From Apiotrichum sp. Y4204 (lineage: Eukaryota > Basidiomycota > Tremellomycetes > Trichosporonales > Trichosporonaceae), in NCBI GenBank assembly GCA_025531455.1, contig JAMYHL010000044.1, forward strand, positions 1 to 64,000: DNA of 64,000 nt, in the 5' to 3' direction. The position numbers and the translations under genes are program-made. The notes below the pieces were generated by a model. The model was not told the origin of the DNA and made no database searches. It saw only the letters and a list, made by a program, of their open reading frames with translations. How positions within the stretch are numbered: position 1 is the stretch's first letter; each line of letters opens with the position of its first letter. This document shows positions 1 to 12,168 of the stretch, in pieces.

Positions 1-2509
1 AACGATGGAAGGACTCTCTGACTCTGTAGGGCTTGGGTATGGACAGACAGCATAGCATTAAAATCGGCCACAAGGGCTCGTATGCAGTAACAGTATTGAT
101 ATGGGTGTGGGACAGTGGTGAGAGTATTAAATGTTGTTTCACTTACCGGCTCGAAGAGGGAGAGGAAGGGCAAGAAGACGGAGGGGGAGAGAAGGGCGGC
201 GGCCGAAAGTTCAAGAAGCACGGCAGTAAATGACAGGCACAGATTCACTCGTCGCGTCACGACCACTGTGTTCCGATCAAGTCTCACCCTCTGAACACGA
301 CTGGGTTATCGTATCGCGATAGACAGACTCGTTCGGCCTACCCCCCGTTTCCTATTCGTCTGGCGAAACGTGAGCGCGCTTCGCATGCGCTGTCTAACGC
401 GTATACGTAAGCTGGACGTAACTGGACGCGGAGCCTGATCGACTTTAATGGCCGCCTGCAGATTGAGAATGTGAACTACTGTACATGGTGCCGTGGTGGT
501 AGTTGTCACCGATTGCAATTCACAGCAGCAGTAGCTGTCGTGACCCTGTCGGCTGGCGAGAAGTTAACACAGCATGTAGCGCTCCCGGTCTCGCGACGGG
601 AGGACTACGAAGATCCTAACAGCTCGCTGTAGCATGCAGCTCGTTAAACGACGCGTACGATGCCTATGCTGTTCGTGATCATCGTCACCCGATCTCCCGC
701 GGTCCCGAGATATCGTCGGGGTATTCGGAAGACGCCAAGAGATCAAGGCTGGATGTACTGAAGCGAGGCCAACTTTGCTGTTCATGCGCCATGCGCCATG
801 CGGTTCCACTTGCTGAGCCACACGAACGCCACGCTGTTCTCTCAAGTACATAAATACAAATCCTCCCTTTTATCGTTCTACAAATCTCGTGTCTTGTTCA
901 TTTTCGGGTGGAGGTGCAGAAATCGGCAAATAAAAAGAAAATAAGGGTCTTGCACTAAGGTGGGTGTAGTAGCTCCAAGGTGATCGAGCAGAACGTCGAG
1001 CACACGGGGAGAGAGAGGGATGTAGCCATGTAGGATATAGAGCACCGTCTTCCCGGTGTGGGTTGTAGGTTGGAGACTGATAGACGCCAGAGGACGTCAG
1101 CCATATTATGCCAAGGCGGATCAGTCCGAAGCGCATCACGCACCCTGCCCCACCACATATCTCGTTGCTCCGACTCTAAAACTGCGCGACTCTGGACTGC
1201 CCTTCTGGGCACGCGACGCGGGTGTCTCTCTAGTCGTGGCGCGGTCGTCCGAGCGCCATCCATGGACATTCTGTATCGCAACATCTAAACGAGCTCAGAG
1301 TCTGGACTTGACTTGACGTTGGACCTCGAGCTCCAGACCTCGCTGCTTTGCTGCAAGCTTGCAAGCTGGCATGTCTGGTCCCGATTCTCCCACCCCCCAC
1401 CCCCGCAACGTCCGTCGTTTTTCCGCTGTTCCTTGCAGGGGGTTGCAGGGCCGTGCCTCCCCGTGGGGCCGGCAGTCGATAGAGTGATAGAGTACATATT
1501 GTCTGCCCTCGTGACCCTCTGGCCCCTCTGCCTCGGCGAGGTCATTGCTGCCCAGGATCGGTGATGCCGCAACCCTCCATCCTGAGGCAACAAGTTGTCT
1601 GCTCTGCTCCTGGGGTCTGAATGTCTACGATCCCGCAATTAGCCAAAATATCCAAACCTTGTACAAACCTTGCGCGACATCCGGGACAGACCGGCCCGTG
1701 CTCCGGCGGCATGGCGGCGGCACAAGGCGGCAGCTCGTGTGCCGCGGTGCTGCCTGTAGTGCGTTTCTTATTACGTTTCCTCAATCTCCTGGGATCCTGG
1801 GGGCTGGAAACCCTCAGGCCTCAAGAGTCGGTGTTCCGAGATCCTCCACTGTTGTTCCGAGATCCTGCGATATTGCGGTCCAGCAGCCTCAAACCCACCC
1901 GGTTCCAGAGTAACCGACTGCGGGGCAGCGGGTCGATACGCAATGTGCCGGAGGAACTTCGAGAGAATCTGTTATCTTAATACCAAAGTGTGGGGCCAGA
2001 TCGGAAGGGCCGGCGGCAGCGCGCAGAGTCTGCCCTGTTGTCGCCGAGTCTTGTGTGCCCTGGAGCGTGTGAGAGTACCTCTTCTGGTCTGTCGCTTTCC
2101 TGTACCGTGGACCAGGCACTTTCTTGCGGGTTCCGAGGCAGCTATCCCGTTGAGATACCTTCTGAAGCTCTGAAGCTCTGGAGCTTTGAAGCCACGAAGC
2201 TCTGGAGCTCTGGAGCTCTGAAGGGCCAAGGTTCCGAGTGGCATTACTCTGCGGGATCGCCTCCACTGTTACTCGTCGATGGGATGACTACCTACCAGCT
2301 GCATCGCCCTCCAGGCATCGCTGTCAATATCGGTGTATCTCCGGACGTCTCGTCGTTATCAACAACCTCCTTCTCAATCTCGTGATCGCTCCTCTAGTAT
2401 TCGCTCCTCACTCCGTTAAGTTCCCTCGACTTCCTATCGTTCTCGATACCCCCTCCCCCTCCCTCCCGGCTATCTATCTCAGGGCACGCCACCGGCACAG
2501 ACCGCAGCC
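1..2509. other. Intergenic stretch without a supported gene
   Basis: Both strands contain only short open frames with no recognisable family and no third-position GC bias, unlike the genes that follow. The last part (about 2380-2509) is pyrimidine-rich and looks like the promoter and 5' leader of the gene starting at 2510. A short tandem repeat lies at 2155-2222 and is listed separately. The left edge could contain the end of a gene lying outside the window, but I see no sign of one. Confidence 0.5.
2155..2222. repeat. Short tandem repeat of AGCTCTGGA/AGCTCTGAA units
   Basis: Imperfect head-to-tail units related to AGCTCTGGA and AGCTCTGAA run for about 65 bases. The units are 8-9 bases long and contain the palindrome AGCT, so single-stranded DNA could fold on itself. 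The repeat lies about 290 bases upstream of the start codon at 2510. Confidence 0.75.
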
Positions 2510-4659
2510 ATGTCTCTCAAACGCAAGACTCCGCCCGCCGAGGACATGGTGAGCCCCGCATCCAACACCATCGCAGTACTGATCCCGCAGGACGACGTTC
2601 CCGCCCTTACACCAAGCACGAGCGCCAGCCGCCCAAGCTCGACCGCGAGCTCGTCCCGCCCCGCAAGCTCCAACGGCGACGTGAGCGAGCCTGTTGCGTC
2701 TGTCCCATCCGTCGCCGCCGTCGCAGCCGTAGCGGCAAAGCGCCGCGCGAGTGCGAGTGCCGCGATCCCCAACAATGTAGTCCACAAACCGCCCCGCCGG
2801 CGCTCTATCGCACCCGCCCCGCCAGCCCAACCTGCCCCTCCTCCCCGCCCCACCATCCAGCCCGCCCAGAAGGCTCCCAAACCCCCCGCCGCGGCCCCAA
2901 GCCAAGCCCCAGCCCAAACCCAGCCAAAGGCGGCACAGTCGCTGATCGTGCCCGAAATCCTGCACGCGCGCCTGCAACACGCTGCGTTCCCGCACGCGAT
3001 CAGCCTCGTGCCCGCGCCGCCGCCCGCATCAGCAGCGAACGGCATGTCTGGCCAGCTGCCTAACGGCGGGCGGACCGGTGCGACGGGCAGCACTGGGGCG
3101 AATGCGGGGACGAGTGGCACCTTGAACACTAATGTGAATGCGAACGGCGCGGCGAACGGCAACGCCAACTCTGCCCCGCTCGTCATCGGACAGGTACTGC
3201 ACCAGGGCCGGCAAGGTGTTATTTCCTCGTCGCTATCTTCGCGCAACTCTCTGCCGCTGAACCGCGCAGCTGTCCTGGCCGCGGCTGAGCGCAGCGGCGT
3301 AAAGGCACTGCACGGCCTGCCGAGCGTGAACGCTTTGTGGCATATTGCGTCGTTTGTGTGGGAGGGCGCGCTCCCCGTCCACGCGATCATGGACGGCTAC
3401 TCGCGCCGTTTGCTCGCGCTCCGCGCTGGCGAGAGCAATAATCCCAAGGTCGTCGCCACCCTCTTCCGCGACACCGTCAAGGCCATCGGGTGCTACCCTG
3501 CGCGTGTGCGGGCCGGGGAAAACGAGGCGGTGGCATATGTCAAGGAGCGGATGCGGGGACTGAGGGGCAAGCAGCGAGGTGAGTGACGTGCCTAGGCATG
3601 GCCTGGAGCGATATAGGAACTCTGGGTCGAGGACCGACCACATTTCTTTCTGCACTCTCTACGTGACGCTGATGCCAGGCTCGTTTATCCACGGTCCGCC
3701 CGAGTCGAACGAGCACCTCTTCCCGATCTGGGAGCTTGTGCGCGCATCGCAGCCGATCGCAGCGCTGGCCGGAGCGTTGCGGAAACACGCTGCCGACGGC
3801 CTGCTCGACAAGCACGACGCGCTCGACCGCCTCGCTGTGCAGGTTGCCTATCTTCCACCGCTGAATGCTGCACTCGACCTCGTGCGCAAGGAGTGGAATA
3901 AGAGTGCGGTTGAGGGGTGCGGGATGACGCACGACGCAGTGTGGGCCCTGAGTGAGTTTGGCTGGGGCTGCGGGCAGAGTGCGGCGGATCAACATTGAAC
4001 AGTGTGGCCCCGTCGCTCCTTATCCGCTATCGCGTATCTCGTTACTAACACTCTCAGATATACAGGAATGGGCAAAGCGTGGACGCTATCCCGGCAGTGA
4101 GCCCGAGTCCGTCGACCTCCCCCGCGAGGCACTTGCACAGCACAGTGCGGAGGAGTTTGTCAACTATGGCGCGACCGGTGGGCCGTATATCCCCTGTTCG
4201 GTAAACGCCCTCCTCCTGACGAATGGAGTCAACAAGGCCGGTTCGACAGATGGACTAGATCTGGATCTTCTCGAGGTGCTCGAGGCGAATGTGAATGCGT
4301 CCCAGCCGCCGAGTATACCGAGTGTTTTGAGTTTCCACACCGCACCGAGCGTACAGAGCGCCCCGAGTAGCCACAGTGCACCAAGTACGCAGAGTGCGCC
4401 GAGCATCCAGAGCGCGCCGAGTGTGGTTGACTCGCCGTCCGTGAGGCCCCCGTCGCCTCTGCTGGCGCCATTCGCGCACGCGCCGCTCGACGACATTGCC
4501 GCCATCGATCCGTGTCTTCGCCTGTGGCTCGAGGACTTTCCCCTCCCAAAGTCAATGGGATATGCCGCTGTGCGCGTCGCGATGGGCGCGTATCTCGCCC
4601 GCGAGTTTGCGCACGTCGCGAGCCGTTTCCGCGCTGGCCGCGACCGTCTTGGACAATAA
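2510..4659 (+). CDS. Protein with a catalytically degenerate integrase (DDE) core domain
   Basis: Three exons (2510-3578, 3679-3951, 4058-4659) join in frame to a 647-residue protein. Residues about 1-250 are low-complexity, rich in Pro, Ala, Ser and Asn. Residues about 271-480 resemble the integrase core domain found in many basidiomycete and animal proteins: SVNALWHI, then MDGYSRRLLALRAG, NNPKVVATLF, GCYPARVR, GSFIHGP and a closing RKEWN block. In active relatives, as I recall them, the acidic residues sit in WHIDG, RVRGDRG and RIE. Here these positions read WHIAS, RVRAGEN and LFP, so all three appear lost. The C-terminal part carries a Ser-Ala-Pro-Ser repeat (about 4337-4430) and a last conserved-looking segment around LWLEDFPLPKS. 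No terminal repeats or other transposon genes flank it, and the introns are ordinary. I infer a host gene derived from an integrase, with a binding or scaffold role. The molecular function is unknown. Confidence 0.72.
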
Positions 4660-5657
4660 TGGATCGAGTGTACGATAGCTGCTGTACGGATATTGCAGGT
4701 TATGTAGAATAATGTGCCATGCAGTCGAGAAAAGACGCAATTTGTGCAACAAATCATCTGGAACTAGTTAGGGTTCCGTCATGCACTGCACCATTTCTAG
4801 TCCACCCTCTCATGTACTCGAGGTCATCGGGCAAGAACTGGGCACGGTATGAGCGTTCAGACGTTCACAACCCAATCACGCAAAACACGTCTGTCGACAT
4901 CGAGAAGCAACGCCACCACCATCCCCACTACTATCAGGGCTCTTGCGATAAGAAGTGTCAGCGGCTATTAGCAGAGCAAGGGTGGGTTAGTAGCTGTGAA
5001 CGCGGTGACCGCCGCTGAAACCCATCGCCACGAGCCGCCACAGCCGCCACCAGGAAGAGGAATAGGAATAGAAAACAGGTACAGTACTGTAGATGCGGAA
5101 GACGCCGTGGAATGAGTAACTGTGGAGCGGATAAACCGTTGTCGCGAGTGAAAATACACTGTAGCAGAGGCGGAGGTTCGGCATACTCTGCACCGAGTGG
5201 GTATAGCGGAAGTACTGAAGGTTCAACATCCGACTGCCCAGTTGCCCAGTTCCGCTCCTGATCGGTAACCCCCGGCAGCTCGGCAGTGAGCTCGGTGCAT
5301 GTGGTGGCCGCCGTGGCGTGCGTGCAGCGGACATGACCGTCAGCCGCGAGCTATTTGGACCCCCTAACATCGGCTACATCGTCGTCTCTTGCCCATGCTG
5401 CCCACCAGCTACCAGCGCTCGTGACAGTACACAGTACAAACCCAAGTATCCCAGAGAGACAAGTGTTGGTGTTGCTCAATCTCTCAATCCCAATTCCCTC
5501 GGCGACGGATCGACAACGGCAACAACGGTGACGAACAGCGAATTGATAGCAAGCAAGAGATTTCCTTTCCACTCTTCCGTCCCCTCATCCCGGTGATCCT
5601 CATTCCCCGCCCTCCTTATCCTAGCCATATCACGTCACGCAATCTACCCTTGACTCG
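4660..5657. other. Intergenic region between integrase-core gene and MFS gene
   Basis: No open frame here has the codon bias of the neighbouring genes. It should contain the 3' end of the upstream gene and the promoter of the transporter. The part just before 5658 is pyrimidine-rich (about 5560-5650), as is usual for leaders in this window. Confidence 0.5.
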
Positions 5658-7757
5658 ATGCCATCCCGGACCGCGCAGCTCGTGCGCGAGGCGACAGAGC
5701 GCACGCCGCTCCTCAAGCGCGAGGACACGGTCGACTTTGCGACCCATGTCCCCGAGGAGGCGCCGGTCGTCGAGCACGACAAGCACTACAACCTTGCGGG
5801 GCTGTCAAGGAGTGACTTCTGGGTGCTGGTGAGTGGGATACGAGCTTGAGGGGGTGGAATGGGGTGGGCTGTGGGTGTGGGTGGGCCGGTTGTTGGCGAG
5901 ATGAGTGCTGGTTCAACTGGAACACTGGCGAGAGAGTGGGCACTCACCAGCTGTTTGTTGCTGGAACGCTCGGGCACACGACCGTGACGGCACACTCTGC
6001 GACATTGCCGACATGCTGTATACTGACAGCGCAGTGCATCTCGATGTGGTCGTGCGCATTCCTGAGCGCCTTTGACGGGACCATCGGTAAGCTATACAAG
6101 CCACGATCGTCGCTCACACACAGTCGCGACACTGCTCGGTCCCATCTCGTCGTCGTTCAACGCGTCCAACCTCGCCAGTTGGCTGGGTACTTCCTAGTGA
6201 GTTGGCCCACCAGGTCGTTCTGACCCCCAGTCTGCTGTCGGTTTGCTGCTTCACCCCCATCTATGGCCGTCTGTGCGACATTATCGGCCGCCAGCCGTCG
6301 ATGCTCATCGCGCTCTCGTTCTTCTCGATCGGCAATATTGGATGTGCGTTTGCGCCGACCATGGAGTTTCTCATCTTTGCGCGTGCCATCGCGGGCATTG
6401 GCGGGGGCGGCCTCACCTCGGTCGGCAGCACGATCATGAGCGACCTCGTGCCCATCACGCATCGCGGCATCTTCCAGGGCTACGGCAACATCCTCTTCGG
6501 TCTCGGTTCTGGGTATGTGCTCTATACATTTTCAGTGCTGACCCCAGTCTCGGTGCGCCAATTGGCGGCATCGTCAACGACACGCTCAACTGGCGCTGGG
6601 CGTTTATCGGACAGATCCCCCTGCTCCTCGGCGCCATGGCCATGATCTGGTTCAAGGTGCGGTACACTATCGAGTCTCCGTCCTCGTCGGGCTCGAGCAC
6701 CCCGGTCGCCGAGCAGACGGCGTGGCAGAAGCTTGGCCGCATTGACTGGTTGGGCTCCTTCCTCCTAGCAGCCGGTATTGGCGGAATTCTTCTCGCCGTC
6801 TCCCTCGTGACCAGCAGCACTGGCGCCGTCGTCGAGGGCTTCAACGCGCAAGCCCTCAAGCCCAAGCCGAGCCCGGGCCATGACCTCGACGCCTGGTCGT
6901 GGACCGACCCCATCATCCTCGCTCTCTTTGGCGGCGGCGCCCTTCTTCTCCTCATCTTCCTCTACGTCGAGATCTACATTGCCTCGGAGCCCGTCCTCCC
7001 CGTCGAGCTCCTTACGCAGCGCACGCCCATCTTCGTCGCGATCAACAACCTCGCCATCTCGGTCCTCTCCTTTGGCTCGCTCTACACCGTCCCGCTGTAC
7101 TACACCGCCGTGCGCCTCATGACCGCCTCAAACGCAGGCATGCACCACATCCCCAACTCGTTCCTCGGCTCGATCGGCTCCCTCTCCACAGGCTTCATTG
7201 TCCGCGCAACAGGCAAGTACTACTGGCTGACCGCATTCTGCGGTTTCTGGTCCATCGTCGCCTCGGTCCTCCTCTCGACCTGGGACCTCAACACCTCCGA
7301 GTTCCTCATGTGGACGAGCTACGGCCCGATGGCATTCGCCATCGGCTCCGTCACGACACTCACGATCGTCGCGCTGATCGCCGACATTGGCCGCGAGCAC
7401 GTCGCGGTCGCCACGTCCCTGTCGTACATGTTCCGCACGACGGGCCAGGTCCTCGGCGCCTCCCTCTCCGGAGCACTCACGCAGGCAGTCCTGCAGGCCG
7501 AGCTCTCCAAGCGCATCACCGGCCCGGGGGCAGCCGAGAAAATCGCCCACATCCGCCGGAGCTCAGACTCGATCAGATACCTGCCCCCAGACCTGCAGCT
7601 CATCGCCACCTCGTCGTACCAGAAGGCGCTGCACGCCGTGTTTATCGGCGCGATCGTGTTCGCCGTCATTGGCGTGCTCTCCGGCCTCGGCATGCGCGAG
7701 GTCAGCATGAATGTCAGGGGTAAGCGCCCCGCGGTCGATGACGACGAGGAGGCGTGA
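5658..7757 (+). CDS. MFS transporter, probably vacuolar amino-acid (Vba/Fnx1-like)
   Basis: Five exons (5658-5828, 6035-6086, 6124-6196, 6231-6512, 6548-7757) join in frame to 595 residues. The fold is a 14-helix-type major facilitator. The motif-A region reads YGRLCDIIGRQP, followed by ARAIAGIGGGGLTSVGSTIMSDLV and, after a splice, LGAPIGGIVNDTLNWRWAFIG, which are typical of the DHA2/Vba group. The cytoplasmic N-terminus contains TERTPLL, an acidic dileucine-type signal common in vacuolar membrane proteins. A long loop at about residues 210-290 separates the two halves. Vba/Fnx1 proteins move basic and other amino acids into the vacuole; substrate and location here are inferred. Drug efflux is the main alternative within the same superfamily. 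Confidence 0.85.
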
Positions 7758-8249
7758 GGCAGGGCAATATCAGAAGAAGTCTAAAGAAAACACATCAGTA
7801 GTAACGCAAAATCTCACCCTCATCTCCCATCCCATTCTTCCATCTGAGCACCTGTAGTGTCTCTTATACCTGCTCATCGCGTATCTCCCTATCGTATTAG
7901 CTTTCTTGTCTCCGGTTCGAGAATCGAGAATGCACCTGTTTCTGGCACTGGCACAGTGTGGGCGTACGGGCGGGTAGGCGTCGTCGGTTCAGCGCTGCCG
8001 AGTCACGAGACGCGTTAGCGCGGAGCGCGTCGCGCGCGCCGTAGCCCACACGCCAAGCATCGGCGTGGCCGATGTCTGGTTTGTGAACAGCGTACGGGCA
8101 CAAGGACGCGCTACAGTACTGTACCCATATCGGTCCAGAAAGGCAAGAGTGCGCGTGCCCCTTTGATCAACACGAGCAAGTCGATGCAACCTACAAGCTC
8201 ACCTGACCCGCTCCAAAATGAATGTAACGGTAATGCAATGTATACTCTA
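7758..8249. other. Convergent intergenic region (3' ends of MFS gene and MSH1)
   Basis: The two flanking genes are transcribed toward each other, so this 492-base gap should hold both polyadenylation regions. I see no gene or structured RNA in it. Confidence 0.6.
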
Positions 8250-11200
8250 TTAACCCCCATTCCTCTCCTTGAGTGTCCGCTCCGCCGTCTCCAGAAAACT
8301 GGCCGGCATACCCGCAAGCTGTGCCGCTTTCTGCGCGTCAGCTCCACCCAGGACGGAGCACTCACGATTGCGTGCGAGTCATAGTTGACCCCGGGACGGA
8401 GGCGGTACGAGTACGCGAAGCGGGCGCCCATCTCGTCGACGTCGGTGCAGAAGAATGCGACGCCAGGACGGAGCGTGGCGCAGTCGGGCGGGATTGGGGT
8501 CACGCTCGACGTCGACGCGGCCCCGAGTTCCCGGGATTTCTCGGAAACTTGGGGAGGGGCGCCGAGCATACCCGCCAGTTCGTGGTAGTGCGTCGCGAAG
8601 AGCGTGCGGCATCCAATCTCGCGCAGGATATAGTCGAGAGTGGCGTACGCGATACTCACGCCTGCATCGAGCGTCGTACCGCGCCCGATTTCGTCCATGA
8701 TCACGAGGCTGCGCGGCGTCGCGTACTTGAGGATCGCGGCGGTCTCGACCATCTCGAGCATAAACGTGCTGCGGTCGCGGAAGAGGTCGTCGCGTGCGCC
8801 GACGCGAGAGAAGACGCGGTCGACGATACCTAGCCGCGCGCTGTCGGCCGGGACGAACGAGCCGCTCTGTGCGAGAATGGCGATAATGGCCGTTTGGCGG
8901 AGGAGCGTGGATTTGCCGCCCTGGTTTGGGCCTGTGATGACATGTAAATGGGAGGTGGGCGTCAGATGTGTGCTGTTCGGTGTAAATACGCGGGAGCTGG
9001 AGAGAAGGCCGGCTTCGACCGCCGGATGCCGCCCGTGGATGATCTCCAGTTCGGTCCTGTGAGTTAGCTGGCACATACACTTGAAGCTAAGGCACAAGAC
9101 CCACCCTTCGTGCAACGTCGGCCGGGTCAAGTTGAGATCGACCGCGGCCTGGGCAAACCCAGCCGTGAGGTCAATCTCGTCCACCAGTTCGGCATTCGTC
9201 TGGATCGTGTCCGCGTGCTCGATGACCATCGTGCGGAGTCGTCGCAGCGCCCGAGCCTGCGCGACCGCGAGCTCTGCGTACGCTTTCTCAATCTTGGCTC
9301 CAAGGGCGGACCATTCCTGATGTCAGAGCGCTCTAGCCATGCAGGGAAACTTAGCGCACGTACACTGTAGGCAAAGGCCTTCGACGACTTGGTTTCGGAC
9401 ACAGCGTGGAATTTGCCGCTGCGCTCGAGTGCGCCGAGCTGCGTCTTGCGCTTGACGGTGACGATGAACGCGCCGCGAAGGTTCGTTCCGAGCTGCAGCG
9501 TCGACGCACCAAACTCCTCCTGTAGGCGCGCCTGCATCTCGGCACGACGCGCGTTCAGCTCCGTGATCAGGTCATACAGGTCGGTTAGTTCGGTGGAAAA
9601 GCTGCAGCGTTAGCTCAAACACACCTCGAACGCACCTGGGCTTGATCCACCACCGCTGCCGCTCGGCCTCTTCGCGCTTGCGCTCCTCCGCCTCGCGGGT
9701 CGTCTCCTTCCGGGATGCGACCATAGCGTCTCCTGCCGCGAGGATCCCTTCTGGGTCCTCCTCGTCAGATACGGGCGCACCCTGTACCCCGACCTCGTCT
9801 ATGGCATTCTCGATGTCATCCGCAAGGCGAGACAGCGGCGAAAAGGCGGAAACAAGCGCAATAAGGCGATCAGCCCCCTCCACCTGCTCGGTTGGCGTTT
9901 GGCGCCGCGGCTTCCTTTCCAGCCCGGTAGACACGCGCACAATGTCCAACAGCTTCTCCACGTCCCTTATCCACCGCGCGACGGCCCACACGTCGTGCCC
10001 CTCGCCGCTGTGCGAGCGGAATCGCTGGACAATGCGCATCACATCCGCGATGGAGCGCAGCGCGTCGCGCAGATCAGTGCGGAGAGGCTCGCGTTCCACC
10101 AAGGCAGCGACGAGCGCGAGGCGCGCATTAATCTGCGCGAGGTCGGTGGATGGGGCCGAGAGCGTGCGCTTGAGTAAGCGATGCCCCGAGTCAGTCACTG
10201 TACGGGACAGCGTGGACAGGAGCGTGCCCTTGAGCGTGAGCGGTGAGGCTGGGGATGCACTGGAGCTGGTGGGGAGCAGACCACCCGGGCGGAACGCTGA
10301 CCGGATCTCGAGGGCTTGCAGCGTCGCGGCGTCAATATGCATCTGATGCGAGGCCGATTCGCGGTTAAACTCGGCCGGGATCTCCGGCATCGAGTCGCGC
10401 AGGGCGTACTCGAGATGACGACGAAGAAGCCCTATAGCCTCGCGTTCGAGGGCCGAGGGCGAGACAGGTGCTCCCCGTTTCTTCGTCCGTGGTAATGCAA
10501 CGGCCTCGGGCACTTCCTGGAAGGAAACATGTACGCCGAGGACGCGGAGAAGAGAGAATAGATGGCCAGAGGGAGACGACGCAATGCTGTTTGTATCGCT
10601 TGTAGTCCACTCATCTCTCAGCCGGGAATCGAGCACGATTTCCCGCGGCGCAATGCGCGCGAGCTCGTCCTCGATCTCGGCGCTCGTGCCTTGTTTCGTG
10701 AAAAACTCGCCAGTCGAGACGTCCGCGTAGGCAAGAAACAGAGGCACAGGGGGTGAGGCTTCCGTCTCTTCCTCCACATCCTGCTTCTTCTTGATCGGCT
10801 CTGTCTCTGTCTCGCCGAGACTTATGGCAAGGAGGTACCTGCTTTCGTTTCCCGTAAGCCACGTTTCCTCGAGCAACGTTCCGGGAGTGACGATACGCGC
10901 AACGCGCCGGGTAATATCCTCGCTGTCTTTGATTTTGAGCACATCTTTCTCCTCCTCGACCAGAACCACCGTAAAGCCCAAATCGTGCACCAGCATCTTG
11001 AGGTACTTGTCCCGCTGATGGATCGGGAAGCCCGTGAACGGGAACGTGCCGCTGCGGTACGTCTTGCTCGTGAGCTTGATGCCGAGAAGAGAGGAGACGC
11101 GAATCGCTGGCTCAAAGTATGACTGGAGTCAGCGCGAGTACGGTAACTGGTGGTCTCCACCAGTAGTTCCACTAGTCCCGCCTCACCTCGTAGAAGTTGC

Positions 11201-11748
11201 CAACCTGCGTAAGCAGGACGCAGTCAGGAAACCGCCGCCAGTTCTGCCACACGAGCTTGGCGAGCGGAGTCTCGGGAATGGACCCGCGACGGACGGCCTC
11301 CTGGTAGTCGCGCTCCTCGTCGTCCTCGGCGGCCGCCTTCTTCTCTACCCATCAGTTCAGGCAAGGCAATCCACATACTCGTGCTCCTGGCAGTGACCTC
11401 CTTGAACTCGGCTAGCGGCTTGATGACCTCGCCATCAGGACCCAAAAGAGACGTCGGAAGCTCGCCCCATGCAATGACAGTCTTGTCCTTCTTTCCCGAT
11501 GCCCTCTTCTTTCGTACCGGGGCCGGTGATTCTGATGCGGCTCGACCATGACCATCGGCGGGCATGGAGGTCGGGAGCTCCCCCCACGCGACCGTTTCGG
11601 TCTCGGTCTTGGCCTGGGATGGTGTCCCCCGCGGCTCGGTCCGCTCCGAAAGCGAGTTGCTCGTAAGTCTTCGTAAGACCAGCTCCGCCCTCAGACACTG
11701 AGCCGCCCGGGGCCGGACGCAGCGCGGCGGACCCAGGCGGAGAAGCAT
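8250..11748 (-). CDS. MSH1: Mitochondrial DNA mismatch-repair protein, MutS homologue 1
   Basis: Seven exons on the minus strand (11748-11379, 11344-11187, 11122-9636, 9601-9364, 9316-9105, 9056-8366, 8330-8250) join in frame to 1,078 residues. The start at 11748 gives an Arg/Leu-rich N-terminus free of acidic residues ([14 protein letters not shown]), typical of a mitochondrial presequence. The mismatch-binding domain begins with QVGNFYE, the fungal equivalent of the Phe-X-Glu contact, and continues with the [14 protein letters not shown] block. The ATPase has a Walker A GPNQGGKS at about residues 862-869, a STFMLEM signature, Walker [13 protein letters not shown] and the ATHYHEL switch. The last exon encodes [14 protein letters not shown], the usual MSH1 end. 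MSH1 maintains mitochondrial DNA. The N-terminal linker carries two copies of AWGELPTS, which is odd. It shares a 420-base divergent promoter with ARP5. Confidence 0.93.
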
Positions 11749-12168
11749 CGATGCGGGAGCGGCGTTTCGCGTGCGCTATGGTTCTTGGACACCCTGTTCT
11801 GTCAGACGTGCATATTTCCCAGACATACACTCAGAGTGCGCAGAGAATGCGCGTCAAGATGGCGATTTGCAGCATGCAGCGGATGGTGTGTCGATGGCAA
11901 CCCGCCCCAAGCAGCGTTGTGTCGTTTGTGTCGTGTGTGGAGGGACAAAGTGGAGGGAGAAAGGCATTTTCAGGCACACACCCAGCTGCTCAGTACTGAA
12001 GCTAGACAAGCTAGCACACACAGTGGTCAAATGAACAATCAATGGCAGGTCCATTTCTGCAAACGGCGTCGCCAACAAGCTTTCTCATCTTGCATCGTCC
12101 TTCACACCAAACACTTGTCCGTGCCACGCTCCCCGCACTACATTCGTCCCCTCGAAATACTTAGCACG
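11749..12168. promoter_or_regulatory. Divergent promoter region of MSH1 and ARP5
   Basis: The start codons of the two genes point away from this 420-base gap, so both promoters must lie in it. I see no clear TATA element. Confidence 0.6.

Noticed and set aside
2510..4659. Active transposon or retrovirus-like element at the integrase-core gene
   Set aside because: No terminal repeats, target-site duplication or companion genes, catalytic residues appear lost, and the gene has ordinary host introns.
8273..8833. Plus-strand frames across the MSH1 gene
   Set aside because: Shadows of the MSH1 exons on the opposite strand.
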